From positions 62,001 through 126,000 of the forward strand of contig NZ_CKYA01000006.1 in assembly GCF_001113365.1 (NCBI RefSeq): DNA of 64,000 nt. The letters run 5' to 3'. The position numbers and the translations under genes were made by a program. Origin of the DNA: Streptococcus pneumoniae (GTDB lineage Bacteria > Bacillota > Bacilli > Lactobacillales > Streptococcaceae). The number at the start of each line of letters is the position of its first letter. Position 1 is the stretch's first letter. Of this stretch, positions 38,900 through 46,838 are shown piece by piece. The notes beneath the pieces were generated by a model, which had not been told where the DNA came from, did not search any database, and was given only the letters and a program-made list of their open reading frames with translations.

Positions 38900-38934
38900 T
38901 ATGAGTATGAAAATGAATACGAAGATGAATACGA
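38899..38934 (+). repeat. Arm-type integrase sites, right (3 tandem 12-mers)
   Basis: AAATGAATACGA (38911-38922) and AGATGAATACGA (38923-38934), preceded by a degenerate unit at 38899-38910. They match the left pair at 621-644 in orientation and period. Confidence 0.55.
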
Positions 38935-39018
38935 TTTAAAAAAGCGATGGAAATTAGTGTAAATGATTTTAACGAAAAATAAGTAAAAATTCAACTATTT
39001 ACAAGTGATGATAACTAT

Positions 39019-39047
39019 TTGTAAACGTTTTTCACTTATGGTATAAT
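39019..39047 (+). promoter_or_regulatory. relQ promoter, with candidate attR core over its -10
   Basis: TTGTAA (39019-39024), 17 bp, TATAAT (39042-39047), with TGG just before the -10. The 11-bp repeat shared with the left end covers 39036-39046. The -35 and spacer are therefore prophage DNA, while the -10 and downstream bases are host. Confidence 0.65.
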
Positions 39048-39130
39048 AAGCATTGTATTTATTGTATATGAATCTGGAGAAAAAATCAAAGATATTTTTG
39101 ACGGATAAATATGAGGACAAGGGAGAATAT

Positions 39131-39802
39131 ATGACCTTAGAATGGGAAGAATTTCTAGATCCTTACATTCAAGCTGTTGGTGAGTTAAAGATTAAACTAC
39201 GTGGTATTCGTAAGCAATATCGTAAGCAAAATAAGCACTCTCCGATTGAGTTTGTGACTGGTCGGGTCAAGCCAATTGAGAGTATAAAAGAAAAAATGGC
39301 CCGTCGCGGTATTACTTATGCGACCTTGGAACACGATTTGCAAGATATTGCTGGTTTACGTGTGATGGTTCAGTTTGTAGATGACGTCCGAGAAGTGGTG
39401 GAAATTTTGCACAAGCGTCAGGATATGCGGATCATACAGGAGCGAGATTACATTACTCATCGAAAGGCATCAGGCTACCGTTCCTATCACGTGGTAGTAG
39501 AATATACGGTTGATACCATCAATGGAGCCAAGACGATTTTGGCGGAAATTCAGATTCGTACTTTGGCCATGAATTTCTGGGCAACGATAGAACATTCTCT
39601 CAACTACAAGTACCAAGGGGATTTCCCAGAAGAGATTAAGAAGAGACTGGAAATTACTGCCAAAATTGCCCATCAGTTGGATGAAGAAATGGGTAAAATT
39701 CGAGATGATATCCAGGAAGCCCAGGCTCTTTTTGATCCCTTGAGTAGAAAATTAAATGACGGTGTAGGAAACAGTGACGATACAGATGAAGAATACAGGT
39801 AA
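39131..39802 (+). CDS. relQ: Small alarmone synthetase RelQ type ((p)ppGpp synthetase)
   Basis: 223 residues. Synthetase core with YATLEHDLQDIAGLRVMVQF, HRKASGYRSYHVVVEYTVDT, AEIQIRTLAMNFWATIEHSL and the C-terminal oligomerisation helices. No hydrolase domain, so it is a stand-alone enzyme making ppGpp or pppGpp from GDP/GTP and ATP during stress. ATG 39131 follows AAGGGAGA. It heads an operon with nadK (17-bp overlap) and rluD. Phage integration has changed its upstream promoter sequence. Confidence 0.92.
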   Translation: MTLEWEEFLDPYIQAVGELKIKLRGIRKQYRKQNKHSPIEFVTGRVKPIESIKEKMARRGITYATLEHDLQDIAGLRVMVQFVDDVREVVEILHKRQDMRIIQERDYITHRKASGYRSYHVVVEYTVDTINGAKTILAEIQIRTLAMNFWATIEHSLNYKYQGDFPEEIKKRLEITAKIAHQLDEEMGKIRDDIQEAQALFDPLSRKLNDGVGNSDDTDEEYR

Positions 39803-40604
39803 ACGAATTGATCTGATAGCCAATAGAAAACCGCAGAGTCAAAGGGTTTTGTATGAATTGCGAGATCGTTTGAAGAGAAATCAGTTTATACTCAATGATA
39901 GCAGTCCGGACATTGTCATTTCCATTGGTGGAGATGGCATGCTCTTGTCGGCCTTTCATAAGTACGAAGACCAACTTGATAAGGTACGCTTTATCGGTCT
40001 TCATACAGGACATCTGGGCTTTTATACCGATTATCGTGATTTTGAGTTGGATAAGTTAATGACCAATTTGCAGCTAGATACCGGAGCAAGGGTTTCTTAC
40101 CCTGTTCTAAATGTGAAGGTTTTTCTTGGAAATGGAGAGGTCAAGATTTTTCGTGCCCTCAATGAAGCCAGCATCCGCAGGTCTGATCGAACCATGGTGG
40201 CAGATATTGTCATCAATGGTGTTCCCTTTGAACGTTTTCGTGGAGACGGGCTAACAGTTTCGACACCGACTGGTAGTACTGCTTATAACAAGTCTCTTGG
40301 CGGTGCTGTTTTACACCCTACCATTGAAGCTTTGCAATTAACGGAGATTGCCAGCCTTAATAATCGTGTCTATCGAACGCTGGGCTCTTCCATTATTGTG
40401 CCTAAGAAGGATAAGATTGAACTCATTCCAACAAGAAATGATTACCACACCATTTCGGTTGACAATAGTGTCTATTCTTTTCGTAGTATCGAGCGAATCG
40501 AGTATCAAATTGATCATCATAAGATTCACTTTGTCGCGACTCCTAGCCATACCAGTTTCTGGAACCGTGTTAAGGATGCCTTTATCGGCGAGGTGGACGA
40601 ATGA
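39786..40604 (+). CDS. nadK: NAD kinase
   Basis: 272 residues. GGDGML motif (SIGGDGMLLSAFHKYED) and the second signature DGLTVSTPTGSTAYNKSLGG identify the ATP-NAD kinase fold. It phosphorylates NAD to NADP. ATG 39786 begins MKNTGKRIDLIANRKPQSQR. It overlaps relQ and rluD (4 bp), so translation is coupled. Confidence 0.95.
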   Translation: MKNTGKRIDLIANRKPQSQRVLYELRDRLKRNQFILNDSSPDIVISIGGDGMLLSAFHKYEDQLDKVRFIGLHTGHLGFYTDYRDFELDKLMTNLQLDTGARVSYPVLNVKVFLGNGEVKIFRALNEASIRRSDRTMVADIVINGVPFERFRGDGLTVSTPTGSTAYNKSLGGAVLHPTIEALQLTEIASLNNRVYRTLGSSIIVPKKDKIELIPTRNDYHTISVDNSVYSFRSIERIEYQIDHHKIHFVATPSHTSFWNRVKDAFIGEVDE

Positions 40605-41497
40605 GGTTTGAATTTATCGCAGATGAACATGTCAAGGTTAAGACCTTCTTAAAAAAGCACGAGGTTTCTAAGGGGCTTCTGGCCAAGATTAAGTTTCGAG
40701 GCGGAGCTATTCTGGTCAATGACCAACCGCAAAATGCAACGTTCTTATTGGATATTGGGGACCGCGTTACTATTGATATTCCCGCTGAGGAAGGCTTTGA
40801 AACTCTAGAAGCTATCGAGCGCCCACTGGATATTCTCTATGAGGATGACCATTTTCTAGTCTTGAATAAACCCTATGGAGTGGCTTCTATTCCTAGTGTC
40901 AATCACTCCAATACCATTGCCAATTTTATCAAGGGTTACTACGTCAAGCAAAATTACGAAAATCAGCAGGTTCACATTGTAACCAGGCTTGATAGAGATA
41001 CTTCTGGCTTGATGCTCTTTGCCAAGCACGGCTATGCCCATGCACGATTAGACAAGCAGTTGCAGAAGAAGTCCATTGAAAAACGCTACTTTGCTTTGGT
41101 TAAAGGTGATGGTCACTTGGAGTCAGAGGGGGAAATTATTGCTCCGATTGCGCGTGATGAAGAGTCCATTATCACCAGAAGAGTGGCTAAAGGTGGAAAG
41201 TATGCCCATACTTCCTACAAGATTGTCGCTTCCTATGGAAATATTCACTTGGTCGATATTCGCCTGCACACTGGGCGAACCCACCAAATCCGAGTCCATT
41301 TTTCTCATATTGGTTTTCCTTTGTTGGGAGATGATTTGTACGGTGGTAGTCTGGACGATGGCATTCAACGTCAGGCTCTGCATTGCCATTTCCTATCTTT
41401 TTATCATCCATTTTTAGAGCAGGACTTGCAGTTAGAAAGTCCCTTGCCGGATGATTTCAGTAACCTAATTACCCAGTTATCAACTAATACTCTATAA
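40601..41497 (+). CDS. rluD: RluD-type 23S rRNA pseudouridine synthase
   Basis: 298 residues. An S4-like N-terminal region, then the RluA-family catalytic motif HIVTRLDRDTSGLMLFAKHG with the nucleophilic aspartate, and RLHTGRTHQIRVHFSHIGFP then LLGDDLYGG. It isomerises uridines in large-subunit rRNA. Third gene of the relQ operon. Confidence 0.92.
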   Translation: MRFEFIADEHVKVKTFLKKHEVSKGLLAKIKFRGGAILVNDQPQNATFLLDIGDRVTIDIPAEEGFETLEAIERPLDILYEDDHFLVLNKPYGVASIPSVNHSNTIANFIKGYYVKQNYENQQVHIVTRLDRDTSGLMLFAKHGYAHARLDKQLQKKSIEKRYFALVKGDGHLESEGEIIAPIARDEESIITRRVAKGGKYAHTSYKIVASYGNIHLVDIRLHTGRTHQIRVHFSHIGFPLLGDDLYGGSLDDGIQRQALHCHFLSFYHPFLEQDLQLESPLPDDFSNLITQLSTNTL

Positions 41498-41540
41498 AAA
41501 GTAATTCAGAGTATAATTTATTTTTTAAAGGAGAAAACTC

Positions 41541-42515
41541 ATGGAAGTTTTTGAAAGTCTCAAAGCCAACCTTGTTGGTAAAAATGCTCGTATCGTTCTG
41601 CCTGAAGGGGAAGAGCCACGTATTCTTCAAGCGACTAAACGCTTGGTAAAAGAAACAGAAGTGATTCCTGTTTTGCTTGGAAATCCTGAAAAAATTAAAA
41701 TTTATCTTGAAATTGAAGGGATCATGGATGGTTATGAAGTCATTGACCCTCAACATTATCCTCAATTTGAAGAAATGGTTGTTGCCTTGGTAGAGCGTCG
41801 CAAGGGCAAAATGTCTGAAGAAGAGGCACGCAAGGTTTTGGTTGAAGACGTCAACTATTTTGGTGTTATGTTGGTTTACTTGGGCTTGGTTGATGGAATG
41901 GTGTCAGGAGCGATTCACTCAACAGCTTCAACAGTACGTCCAGCCCTTCAAATCATCAAAACTCGTCCAAATGTGACTCGTACTTCAGGTGCCTTCCTCA
42001 TGGTTCGTGGTACGGAACGTTACCTATTTGGAGACTGTGCTATCAATATCAATCCTGATGCAGAAGCTTTGGCTGAAATTGCCATCAACTCAGCAATTAC
42101 AGCTAAGATGTTTGGCATCGAACCTAAAATTGCTATGCTAAGCTATTCTACTAAAGGTTCAGGATTTGGAGAAAGTGTTGATAAGGTTGTTGAAGCAACT
42201 AAAATTGCTCACGACTTGCGTCCTGACCTTGAAATCGATGGTGAGTTGCAATTTGATGCAGCCTTTGTTCCAGAAACTGCAGCTTTGAAAGCTCCTGGAA
42301 GTACGGTAGCTGGTCAAGCAAATGTCTTCATCTTCCCAGGTATCGAGGCAGGAAATATCGGCTACAAGATGGCAGAACGTCTTGGTGGCTTTGCGGCAGT
42401 AGGTCCTGTTTTGCAAGGTTTGAACAAGCCAGTTAACGACCTCTCTCGTGGATGTAATGCAGATGATGTCTACAAGTTAACCCTTATCACAGCAGCTCAA
42501 GCTGTTCATCAATAG
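41541..42515 (+). CDS. pta: Phosphate acetyltransferase
   Basis: 324 residues, the size of single-domain Pta. NARIVLPEGEEPRILQATKR, VDGMVSGAIHSTASTVRPAL, MLSYSTKGSGFGESVDKVVE and AQANVFIFPGIEAGNIGYKM-type blocks (GQANVFIFP in this sequence). It interconverts acetyl-CoA and acetyl phosphate. A TATAAT about 28 bp before ATG, with AAAGGAG, suggests its own promoter. Confidence 0.95.
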   Translation: MEVFESLKANLVGKNARIVLPEGEEPRILQATKRLVKETEVIPVLLGNPEKIKIYLEIEGIMDGYEVIDPQHYPQFEEMVVALVERRKGKMSEEEARKVLVEDVNYFGVMLVYLGLVDGMVSGAIHSTASTVRPALQIIKTRPNVTRTSGAFLMVRGTERYLFGDCAININPDAEALAEIAINSAITAKMFGIEPKIAMLSYSTKGSGFGESVDKVVEATKIAHDLRPDLEIDGELQFDAAFVPETAALKAPGSTVAGQANVFIFPGIEAGNIGYKMAERLGGFAAVGPVLQGLNKPVNDLSRGCNADDVYKLTLITAAQAVHQ

Positions 42516-42716
42516 TGAAAACTATAAAGCGATATACTATGCTATACTGTAGTTATGAAACTATGTACGAAAAGCATTGCCATTAACTCCTGAGAACTAA
42601 ATTACTGATTGGTGTCAAAAAGGACAACTTCCAAGCGATGATATCCTGTCTATATACGACCTATAGAAATCTGTAGTATACATGTCCGTAAAACGATAAA
42701 TTCCCTTTTGGATTTT

Positions 42717-42821
42717 ATACTCAATAAAAATCAAAGAGCAAACTAGAAAGCTAGGCGCAGGCAGTACTTGAGTACGACAAGCCGACGCTGATATGGTTTG
42801 AATTTGATTTTTGAAGAGTAT
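42717..42821 (+). repeat. RUP-type pneumococcal repeat (105 bp)
   Basis: It begins ATACTCAATAAAAATCAAAG and ends TTGATTTTTGAAGAGTAT, imperfect terminal inverted repeats next to TA. The interior AGCTAGGCGCAGGCAG matches the RUP family, non-autonomous elements thought to be mobilised by IS630-Spn1 transposase. The rest of the 42516-42962 gap has no gene. Confidence 0.75.
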
Positions 42822-42854
42822 TAAATGAGTATGAAAAGAGAATTTTTTCATGAG

Positions 42855-42908
42855 AAAACGCATAATATTGAGTGTTTTGACACCTGCTATTATGCGTTTT
42901 TTATAATT
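42855..42908. terminator. Bidirectional terminator
   Basis: AAAACGCATAATA (42855-42867) and TATTATGCGTTTT (42888-42900), perfect 13-bp arms with T/A tracts on both sides. It serves ybaB (minus) and rightward readthrough. Confidence 0.75.
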
Positions 42909-42962
42909 TTTGCACCTTTCTTAGCCTTTGTTATCGACAAGTATTGTTCTAGCTCCTTGTTT

Positions 42963-43262
42963 TTAGAATGGCAATTTCCCAGCGAAAGCACCCAGTTTTT
43001 TCTTGGTAGTTTCATCGATTTGTTCAAGAGCAGAGTTGATGGCTTGAACGGTCATATCAGAAAGAGTTTCAAGGTCCTCTGGGTCAACGATAGCTGGATT
43101 GAAATCAATGCTGACAACTTTCTTATCTCCAGTTAAGGTCGCTTGGACAAGGTCTTGAGCAGATTTGCCAACAAATTGCATAGCTGCAAGTTCAGCTTGA
43201 CTTTGTTCCATTTGTTTTTGAAGTTTTTGTGCTTGGCGCATCATGTTTTGCATGTTCATCAT
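42963..43262 (-). CDS. ybaB: YbaB/EbfC family nucleoid-associated protein
   Basis: 99 residues. NMMRQAQKLQKQMEQSQAEL then a beta core (DLVQATLTGDKKVVSIDFNP) and the C-terminal helix. It binds DNA as a dimer. An extended -10 (TGG-TATAAT on the minus strand, 43378-43383) probably drives it. The gap 43384-43658 shows no gene. Confidence 0.92.
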   Translation of the reverse strand: MMNMQNMMRQAQKLQKQMEQSQAELAAMQFVGKSAQDLVQATLTGDKKVVSIDFNPAIVDPEDLETLSDMTVQAINSALEQIDETTKKKLGAFAGKLPF

Positions 43263-43670
43263 AAGATTTCTAAAGTTCCTTTCATCTCAAGGGGATAATC
43301 CTTGTTGTTAACAAGTGCCTGATTTTCTCTCCTAATTGTTATTAGTAGCATAGCCATCAAGCCCAAGTATTGATTTTATTATACCATTTTTTTAAGACAT
43401 AGTCTTTTATTGGTGAGAGTTATTTATGCCAAGGAGTGATTAGAAATAAATTAAAATAATGATTTTTGCTAAGAGGGGCTCTATTCTAGTTTCATGGAAA
43501 TGATTTTACCAAAGGTTCGTATGCTTTGTTTACAAACATGGTACCTCTATCTATTTTTGGATAAATAGTTGTCTATTATTATGCTAATAGTAAAATCTAA
43601 ATGGTAGTCTACGATTTTTTAGAAAGAAAATGGTACAATATTTCTAAGAGAAAATACAATGGGAGGTAAA

Positions 43671-44363
43671 ATGAGGTTATTACCTATAAGAAAAATATCA
43701 CGTCAGTCTAAAAGGTTAGCACTTTTTTTGACGTTTTGTGCTGGATATGTGGATGCTTACACTTTTATTGTTCGCGGGAATACCCTTGTAGCTGGACAAA
43801 CTGGAAATGTTGTCTTTCTTTCGGTAGAGCTAATACAAAATAATGTTTCGGATGTTAGGGATAAGCTTTTAACCTTAATAGCGTTTATGCTGGGAGTTTT
43901 TTTACTAACCATTTATAAGGAAAAATTGAGAATTGTGAAAAAGCCAATTCTGTCACTGATTCCTTTGGCAATCTTATCAATAGTTATTGGTTTTGTGCCT
44001 CAGACTGTGGATAATATCTATCTAGTACCGCCCTTGGCCTTCTGTATGGGACTGGTGACAACTGCTTTTGGAGAAGTGTCGGGTATTGCTTATAATAATG
44101 CCTTTATGACAGGGAATATCAAACGGACCATGCTGGCTTTTGGAGATTATTTTAGGACCAAGCACACTCCTTTTTTGCGTGAAGGGTTTATATTTGTTAG
44201 CTTGCTTAGTAGTTTTGTCCTTGGCGTTGTCTTTTCAGCCTATTTGACGATTTTCTATCATGAAAAGACCATTCTTGGTGTTCCTATTATGATGAGTATT
44301 TTTTACCTAAGTATGCTTTTTGCCTCGTGGCGGAAAAAAGTAAAAGAAAAAGCTTCATTTTAG
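43671..44363 (+). CDS. YoaK-family (DUF1275) membrane protein
   Basis: 230 residues with six predicted membrane helices. The family start is ALFLTFCAGYVDAYTFIVRG then NTLVAGQTGNVVFLSVELIQ, with AYNNAFMTGNIKRTMLAFGD later. The function is unproven; a small-molecule transporter or permease is often supposed. ATG 43671 follows GGGAGGT; the upstream ATG 43659 is inside the ribosome-site context. A TACAAT -10 lies at about 43635. Confidence 0.88.
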   Translation: MRLLPIRKISRQSKRLALFLTFCAGYVDAYTFIVRGNTLVAGQTGNVVFLSVELIQNNVSDVRDKLLTLIAFMLGVFLLTIYKEKLRIVKKPILSLIPLAILSIVIGFVPQTVDNIYLVPPLAFCMGLVTTAFGEVSGIAYNNAFMTGNIKRTMLAFGDYFRTKHTPFLREGFIFVSLLSSFVLGVVFSAYLTIFYHEKTILGVPIMMSIFYLSMLFASWRKKVKEKASF

Positions 44364-44409
44364 GTGTTATTACTTGTAAGAAAATAGGAGATATGCTATA
44401 CTTGAAGAG

Positions 44410-44530
44410 TTGACTATGCACGTTCCTGTGCAACCGCACGAACATCGTTGCTTGATTATTCAAGTTTAAGTGGTTCGTCCCACGATGCTAGGCGAGTCTT
44501 CACAAAAAATCGGGGAAACCCATAAAAATC
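44410..44530 (+). ncRNA. Ribosomal protein L21 leader
   Basis: The 5' region of rplU contains hairpin-forming GCACGTTCCTGTGC followed by paired blocks such as GTGGTTCGTCCCACG. That is the position and rough form of the Firmicutes L21 leader, which binds excess L21 and reduces rplU-rpmA expression. Assigned from position and fold, not from a covariance search. Confidence 0.55.
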
Positions 44531-44544
44531 ATAGGAGGTGCATA

Positions 44545-44859
44545 ATGAGCACATACGCAATTATCAAAACTGGCGGAAAACAAGTTAAAGTTGAAGTTGG
44601 TCAAGCAGTTTACGTTGAAAAATTGAACGTTGAAGCTGGTCAAGAAGTTACTTTTAACGAAGTTGTTCTTGTTGGTGGTGAAAACACTGTTGTCGGAACT
44701 CCACTTGTTGCTGGAGCTACTGTAGTTGGAACTGTTGAAAAACAAGGAAAACAAAAGAAAGTTGTTACTTACAAGTACAAACCTAAAAAAGGTAGCCACC
44801 GTAAACAAGGTCACCGTCAACCATATACAAAAGTTGTCATCAACGCAATCAACGCTTAA
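44545..44859 (+). CDS. rplU: 50S ribosomal protein L21
   Basis: 104 residues: [20 protein letters not shown] and the C-terminal [20 protein letters not shown], diagnostic of bL21. AGGAGG precedes ATG 44545. First gene of rplU-prp-rpmA. Confidence 0.97.
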
Positions 44860-44874
44860 TTTTAAGGAGAACAC

Positions 44875-45219
44875 ATGATACAGGCAGTCTTTGAGAGAGC
44901 CGAAGATGGCGAGCTGAGGAGTGCGGAAATTACTGGACACGCCGAGAGTGGCGAATACGGCTTAGATGTCGTGTGTGCATCGGTTTCTACGCTTGCCATT
45001 AACTTTATCAACTCTATTGAGAAATTTGCAGGCTATGAACCAATCCTAGAATTAAACGAAGATGAAGGTGGTTATCTGATGGTTGAAATACCAAAAGATC
45101 TTCCTTCACACCAGAGAGAAATGACCCAGTTATTCTTTGAATCATTTTTCTTAGGTATGGCAAACTTATCGGAGAACTCTTCAGAGTTCGTCCAAACCAG
45201 AGTTATCACAGAAAACTAA
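44875..45219 (+). CDS. prp: Ribosomal-processing cysteine protease Prp
   Basis: 114 residues. Catalytic His and Cys in GHAESGEYGLDVVCASVSTL. Prp removes the N-terminal extension of L27 in Firmicutes, exposing the residues needed in the peptidyl-transferase centre. It lies between rplU and rpmA as usual. Confidence 0.95.
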   Translation: MIQAVFERAEDGELRSAEITGHAESGEYGLDVVCASVSTLAINFINSIEKFAGYEPILELNEDEGGYLMVEIPKDLPSHQREMTQLFFESFFLGMANLSENSSEFVQTRVITEN

Positions 45220-45235
45220 CACGGAGGAAAACATT

Positions 45236-45529
45236 ATGTTAAAAATGACTCTTAACAACTTGCAACTTTTCGCCCACAAAAAAGGTGGAGGTTCTACATC
45301 AAACGGACGTGATTCACAAGCGAAACGTCTTGGAGCTAAAGCAGCTGACGGACAAACTGTAACAGGTGGATCAATCCTTTACCGTCAACGTGGTACACAC
45401 ATCTACCCAGGTGTAAACGTTGGACGTGGTGGAGACGATACTTTGTTCGCTAAAGTTGAAGGCGTAGTACGCTTTGAACGTAAAGGACGCGATAAAAAAC
45501 AAGTTTCTGTTTACCCAATCGCAAAATAA
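45236..45529 (+). CDS. rpmA: 50S ribosomal protein L27 (with Prp-cleaved extension)
   Basis: 97 residues. The N-terminal MLKMTLNNLQLFAHKKGGG carries the Prp site before AHKKGG; then STSNGRDSQAKRLGAKAADG. The reading frame is complete, so phi2 integrates after the gene and not in it. Confidence 0.97.
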   Translation: MLKMTLNNLQLFAHKKGGGSTSNGRDSQAKRLGAKAADGQTVTGGSILYRQRGTHIYPGVNVGRGGDDTLFAKVEGVVRFERKGRDKKQVSVYPIAK

Positions 45530-45551
45530 TCGCTCTAAGTAGCATTAAATA

Positions 45552-45584
45552 AGGCTTTCCGAGTTTTCGGAGAGCCTGTTTTTT
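45552..45584 (+). terminator. rpmA terminator
   Basis: AGGCTTTCCGA, GTTT loop, TCGGAGAGCCT (one wobble), then G and TTTTTTT. It marks the end of host DNA or the phi2 junction. Confidence 0.8.
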
Positions 45585-45588
45585 TGTT

Positions 45589-45612
45589 TTGGTACCCATC
45601 TTGGTACCCATA
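45589..45612 (+). repeat. Arm-type integrase sites of phi2 (two tandem units)
   Basis: TTGGTACCCATC directly followed by TTGGTACCCATA: a 12-bp period, as in the phi1 arm sites, between the rpmA terminator and the integrase stop. Confidence 0.55.
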
Positions 45613-45614
45613 TT

Positions 45615-46718
45615 TTAAAAACCAATGTAAGAAGCGAATTTGTCAGCAACTTTGTCTTTTGCTTTTTGCGTAACATGAGCATAGATGTCCATAGTAGTTT
45701 GAATATTCTCATGACCGAGTCTTTCTTGAACCTCTTTGATGGTAGCACCAGCTTCGAAGAGTAAAGAGCAATGGGTATGTCTGAAACCGTGAGGTGTGAT
45801 GCGTTTAAAATCTGGATACTTCCTCCAAATCCTGTTAAGCATATTGTTAACATGGACGACGCTTTTCGGCTCGCCGTTTTCGTTTTTGAAGAGGAGTCCT
45901 TTAGTGCTAAAATTTTTCCAGTTTTTTAAAGTCTCAATAGTTTTTGAATCAAGCGTAATAGTTCTTGCACTCTTTTTCGTTTTCGGAGTTTGAAAAATAA
46001 GTTTATTGTTTTCGCCTTTAGCCAATGTTTGATTGACAGTAATCTGTCCGCTCTTCAGATCGATATCAGACCATCTGAGGGCGCTGATTTCATTCTTTCT
46101 CATGCCAGTGAATGCCAGCAGACGGAAGAATGTAAGCATCTCTATATCATCAAATTCATTAACGATTTCAAAGAATGCCTGGAGTTCCTCTTTGTTATAA
46201 AACTTTTCTAGTTCATCTGTATTATTTTTTTGTCGTTTAGGCTTCAATGTCTTTCTCATTGGATTGTTTTCAATCAATTCCATTGAAATAGCGTAATCAA
46301 ATATTTGGTTAGCTATGCTGATGATCCCAAAAAATCTTTTGTATTCATCAGCCCATTTATTAACTTGTGTCTGGCACATAGATAGAGTGATTTTATTTAT
46401 TGGTTTATCTCCAAAATTAGGAATAATCCATTTATCTGCAACTTTTACTTGACTGACGTAAGTAGACTCTTTGACAGTATGCTTATAATGTTCTTTCCAA
46501 ACCTCGTAAACTTGCTTAAAAGTGCTAGTGGTATTTTTAGACCTAAAACTTTTCTTCTCATACTCGGTCAAACATTTAGCTTCAGCAAGTCTAGCTTCTC
46601 GCTCTGTCTTGAAGCCTCGCCTCTTTGTAATAATCTTTTTATTTGTTAGTGGATCTATTCCATGATAGGCTTTAAAGTAATAAGCAGTAGTTCCATTCTT
46701 TTGATATTTTCCAATCAT
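45615..46718 (-). CDS. int: Tyrosine integrase, intact
   Basis: 367 residues. Arm-binding N-terminus (YYFKAYHGIDPLTNKKIITK then RGFKTEREARLAE), core-binding domain, and catalytic R207 (FTGMRKNE), H310/R313 (HGFRH), H336 (LGH) and Y346 (DIYAHV). Same family as the broken phi1 integrase but complete, with a different arm motif. It should integrate phi2 downstream of rpmA. Confidence 0.93.
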   Translation of the reverse strand: MIGKYQKNGTTAYYFKAYHGIDPLTNKKIITKRRGFKTEREARLAEAKCLTEYEKKSFRSKNTTSTFKQVYEVWKEHYKHTVKESTYVSQVKVADKWIIPNFGDKPINKITLSMCQTQVNKWADEYKRFFGIISIANQIFDYAISMELIENNPMRKTLKPKRQKNNTDELEKFYNKEELQAFFEIVNEFDDIEMLTFFRLLAFTGMRKNEISALRWSDIDLKSGQITVNQTLAKGENNKLIFQTPKTKKSARTITLDSKTIETLKNWKNFSTKGLLFKNENGEPKSVVHVNNMLNRIWRKYPDFKRITPHGFRHTHCSLLFEAGATIKEVQERLGHENIQTTMDIYAHVTQKAKDKVADKFASYIGF

Positions 46719-46791
46719 TGATTTTTACCCTCATTTCTGATAAAATGGGTATAGTAAAGAGGGCTTTTTAATGCCTTTTACTATCCTGATT

Positions 46792-46838
46792 GCCTCACGC
46801 TCAGACTCGCCAAAGTTTGAGAGCGTGGGGCTTTTTTA
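46792..46838 (+). terminator. Hairpin with T-run between integrase and lysogeny operon
   Basis: GCCTCACGCTC (46792-46802) pairs with GAGCGTGGGGC (46821-46831), followed by TTTTTT on the plus strand. It is the phi2 equivalent of 1915-1959 and shields the repressor operon from rightward readthrough. Confidence 0.65.

Larger units (their letters stand above)
554..39046. mobile_element. Prophage phi1, complete Siphoviridae-type element (about 38.5 kb)
   Basis: Everything between the CYTH gene and the relQ-type gene is phage: integrase and repressor on the minus strand, early and replication genes, ArpU late switch, packaging, head, tail, tape measure, fibres, holin and amidase on the plus strand. 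The ends are placed on an 11-bp direct repeat (TTATGGTATAA, 554-564 and 39036-39046). The integrase is split by a frameshift and one initiator-like gene is frameshifted, so the element may be unable to excise or replicate unless these are bypassed. The head-tail module looks intact. Confidence 0.9.

Noticed and set aside
38719..39018. Gene in the right junction region
   Set aside because: Only very short frames are present; the region is explained by arm sites, the 23-bp element and the relQ promoter.
39053..39130. Extended N-terminus for relQ
   Set aside because: It would begin almost at the predicted transcription start; ATG 39131 has a good Shine-Dalgarno and gives the normal family length.
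43384..43658. Small gene or RNA between ybaB and the yoaK-like gene
   Set aside because: Short frames without ribosome sites and no convincing fold beyond ordinary AT-rich promoter DNA.
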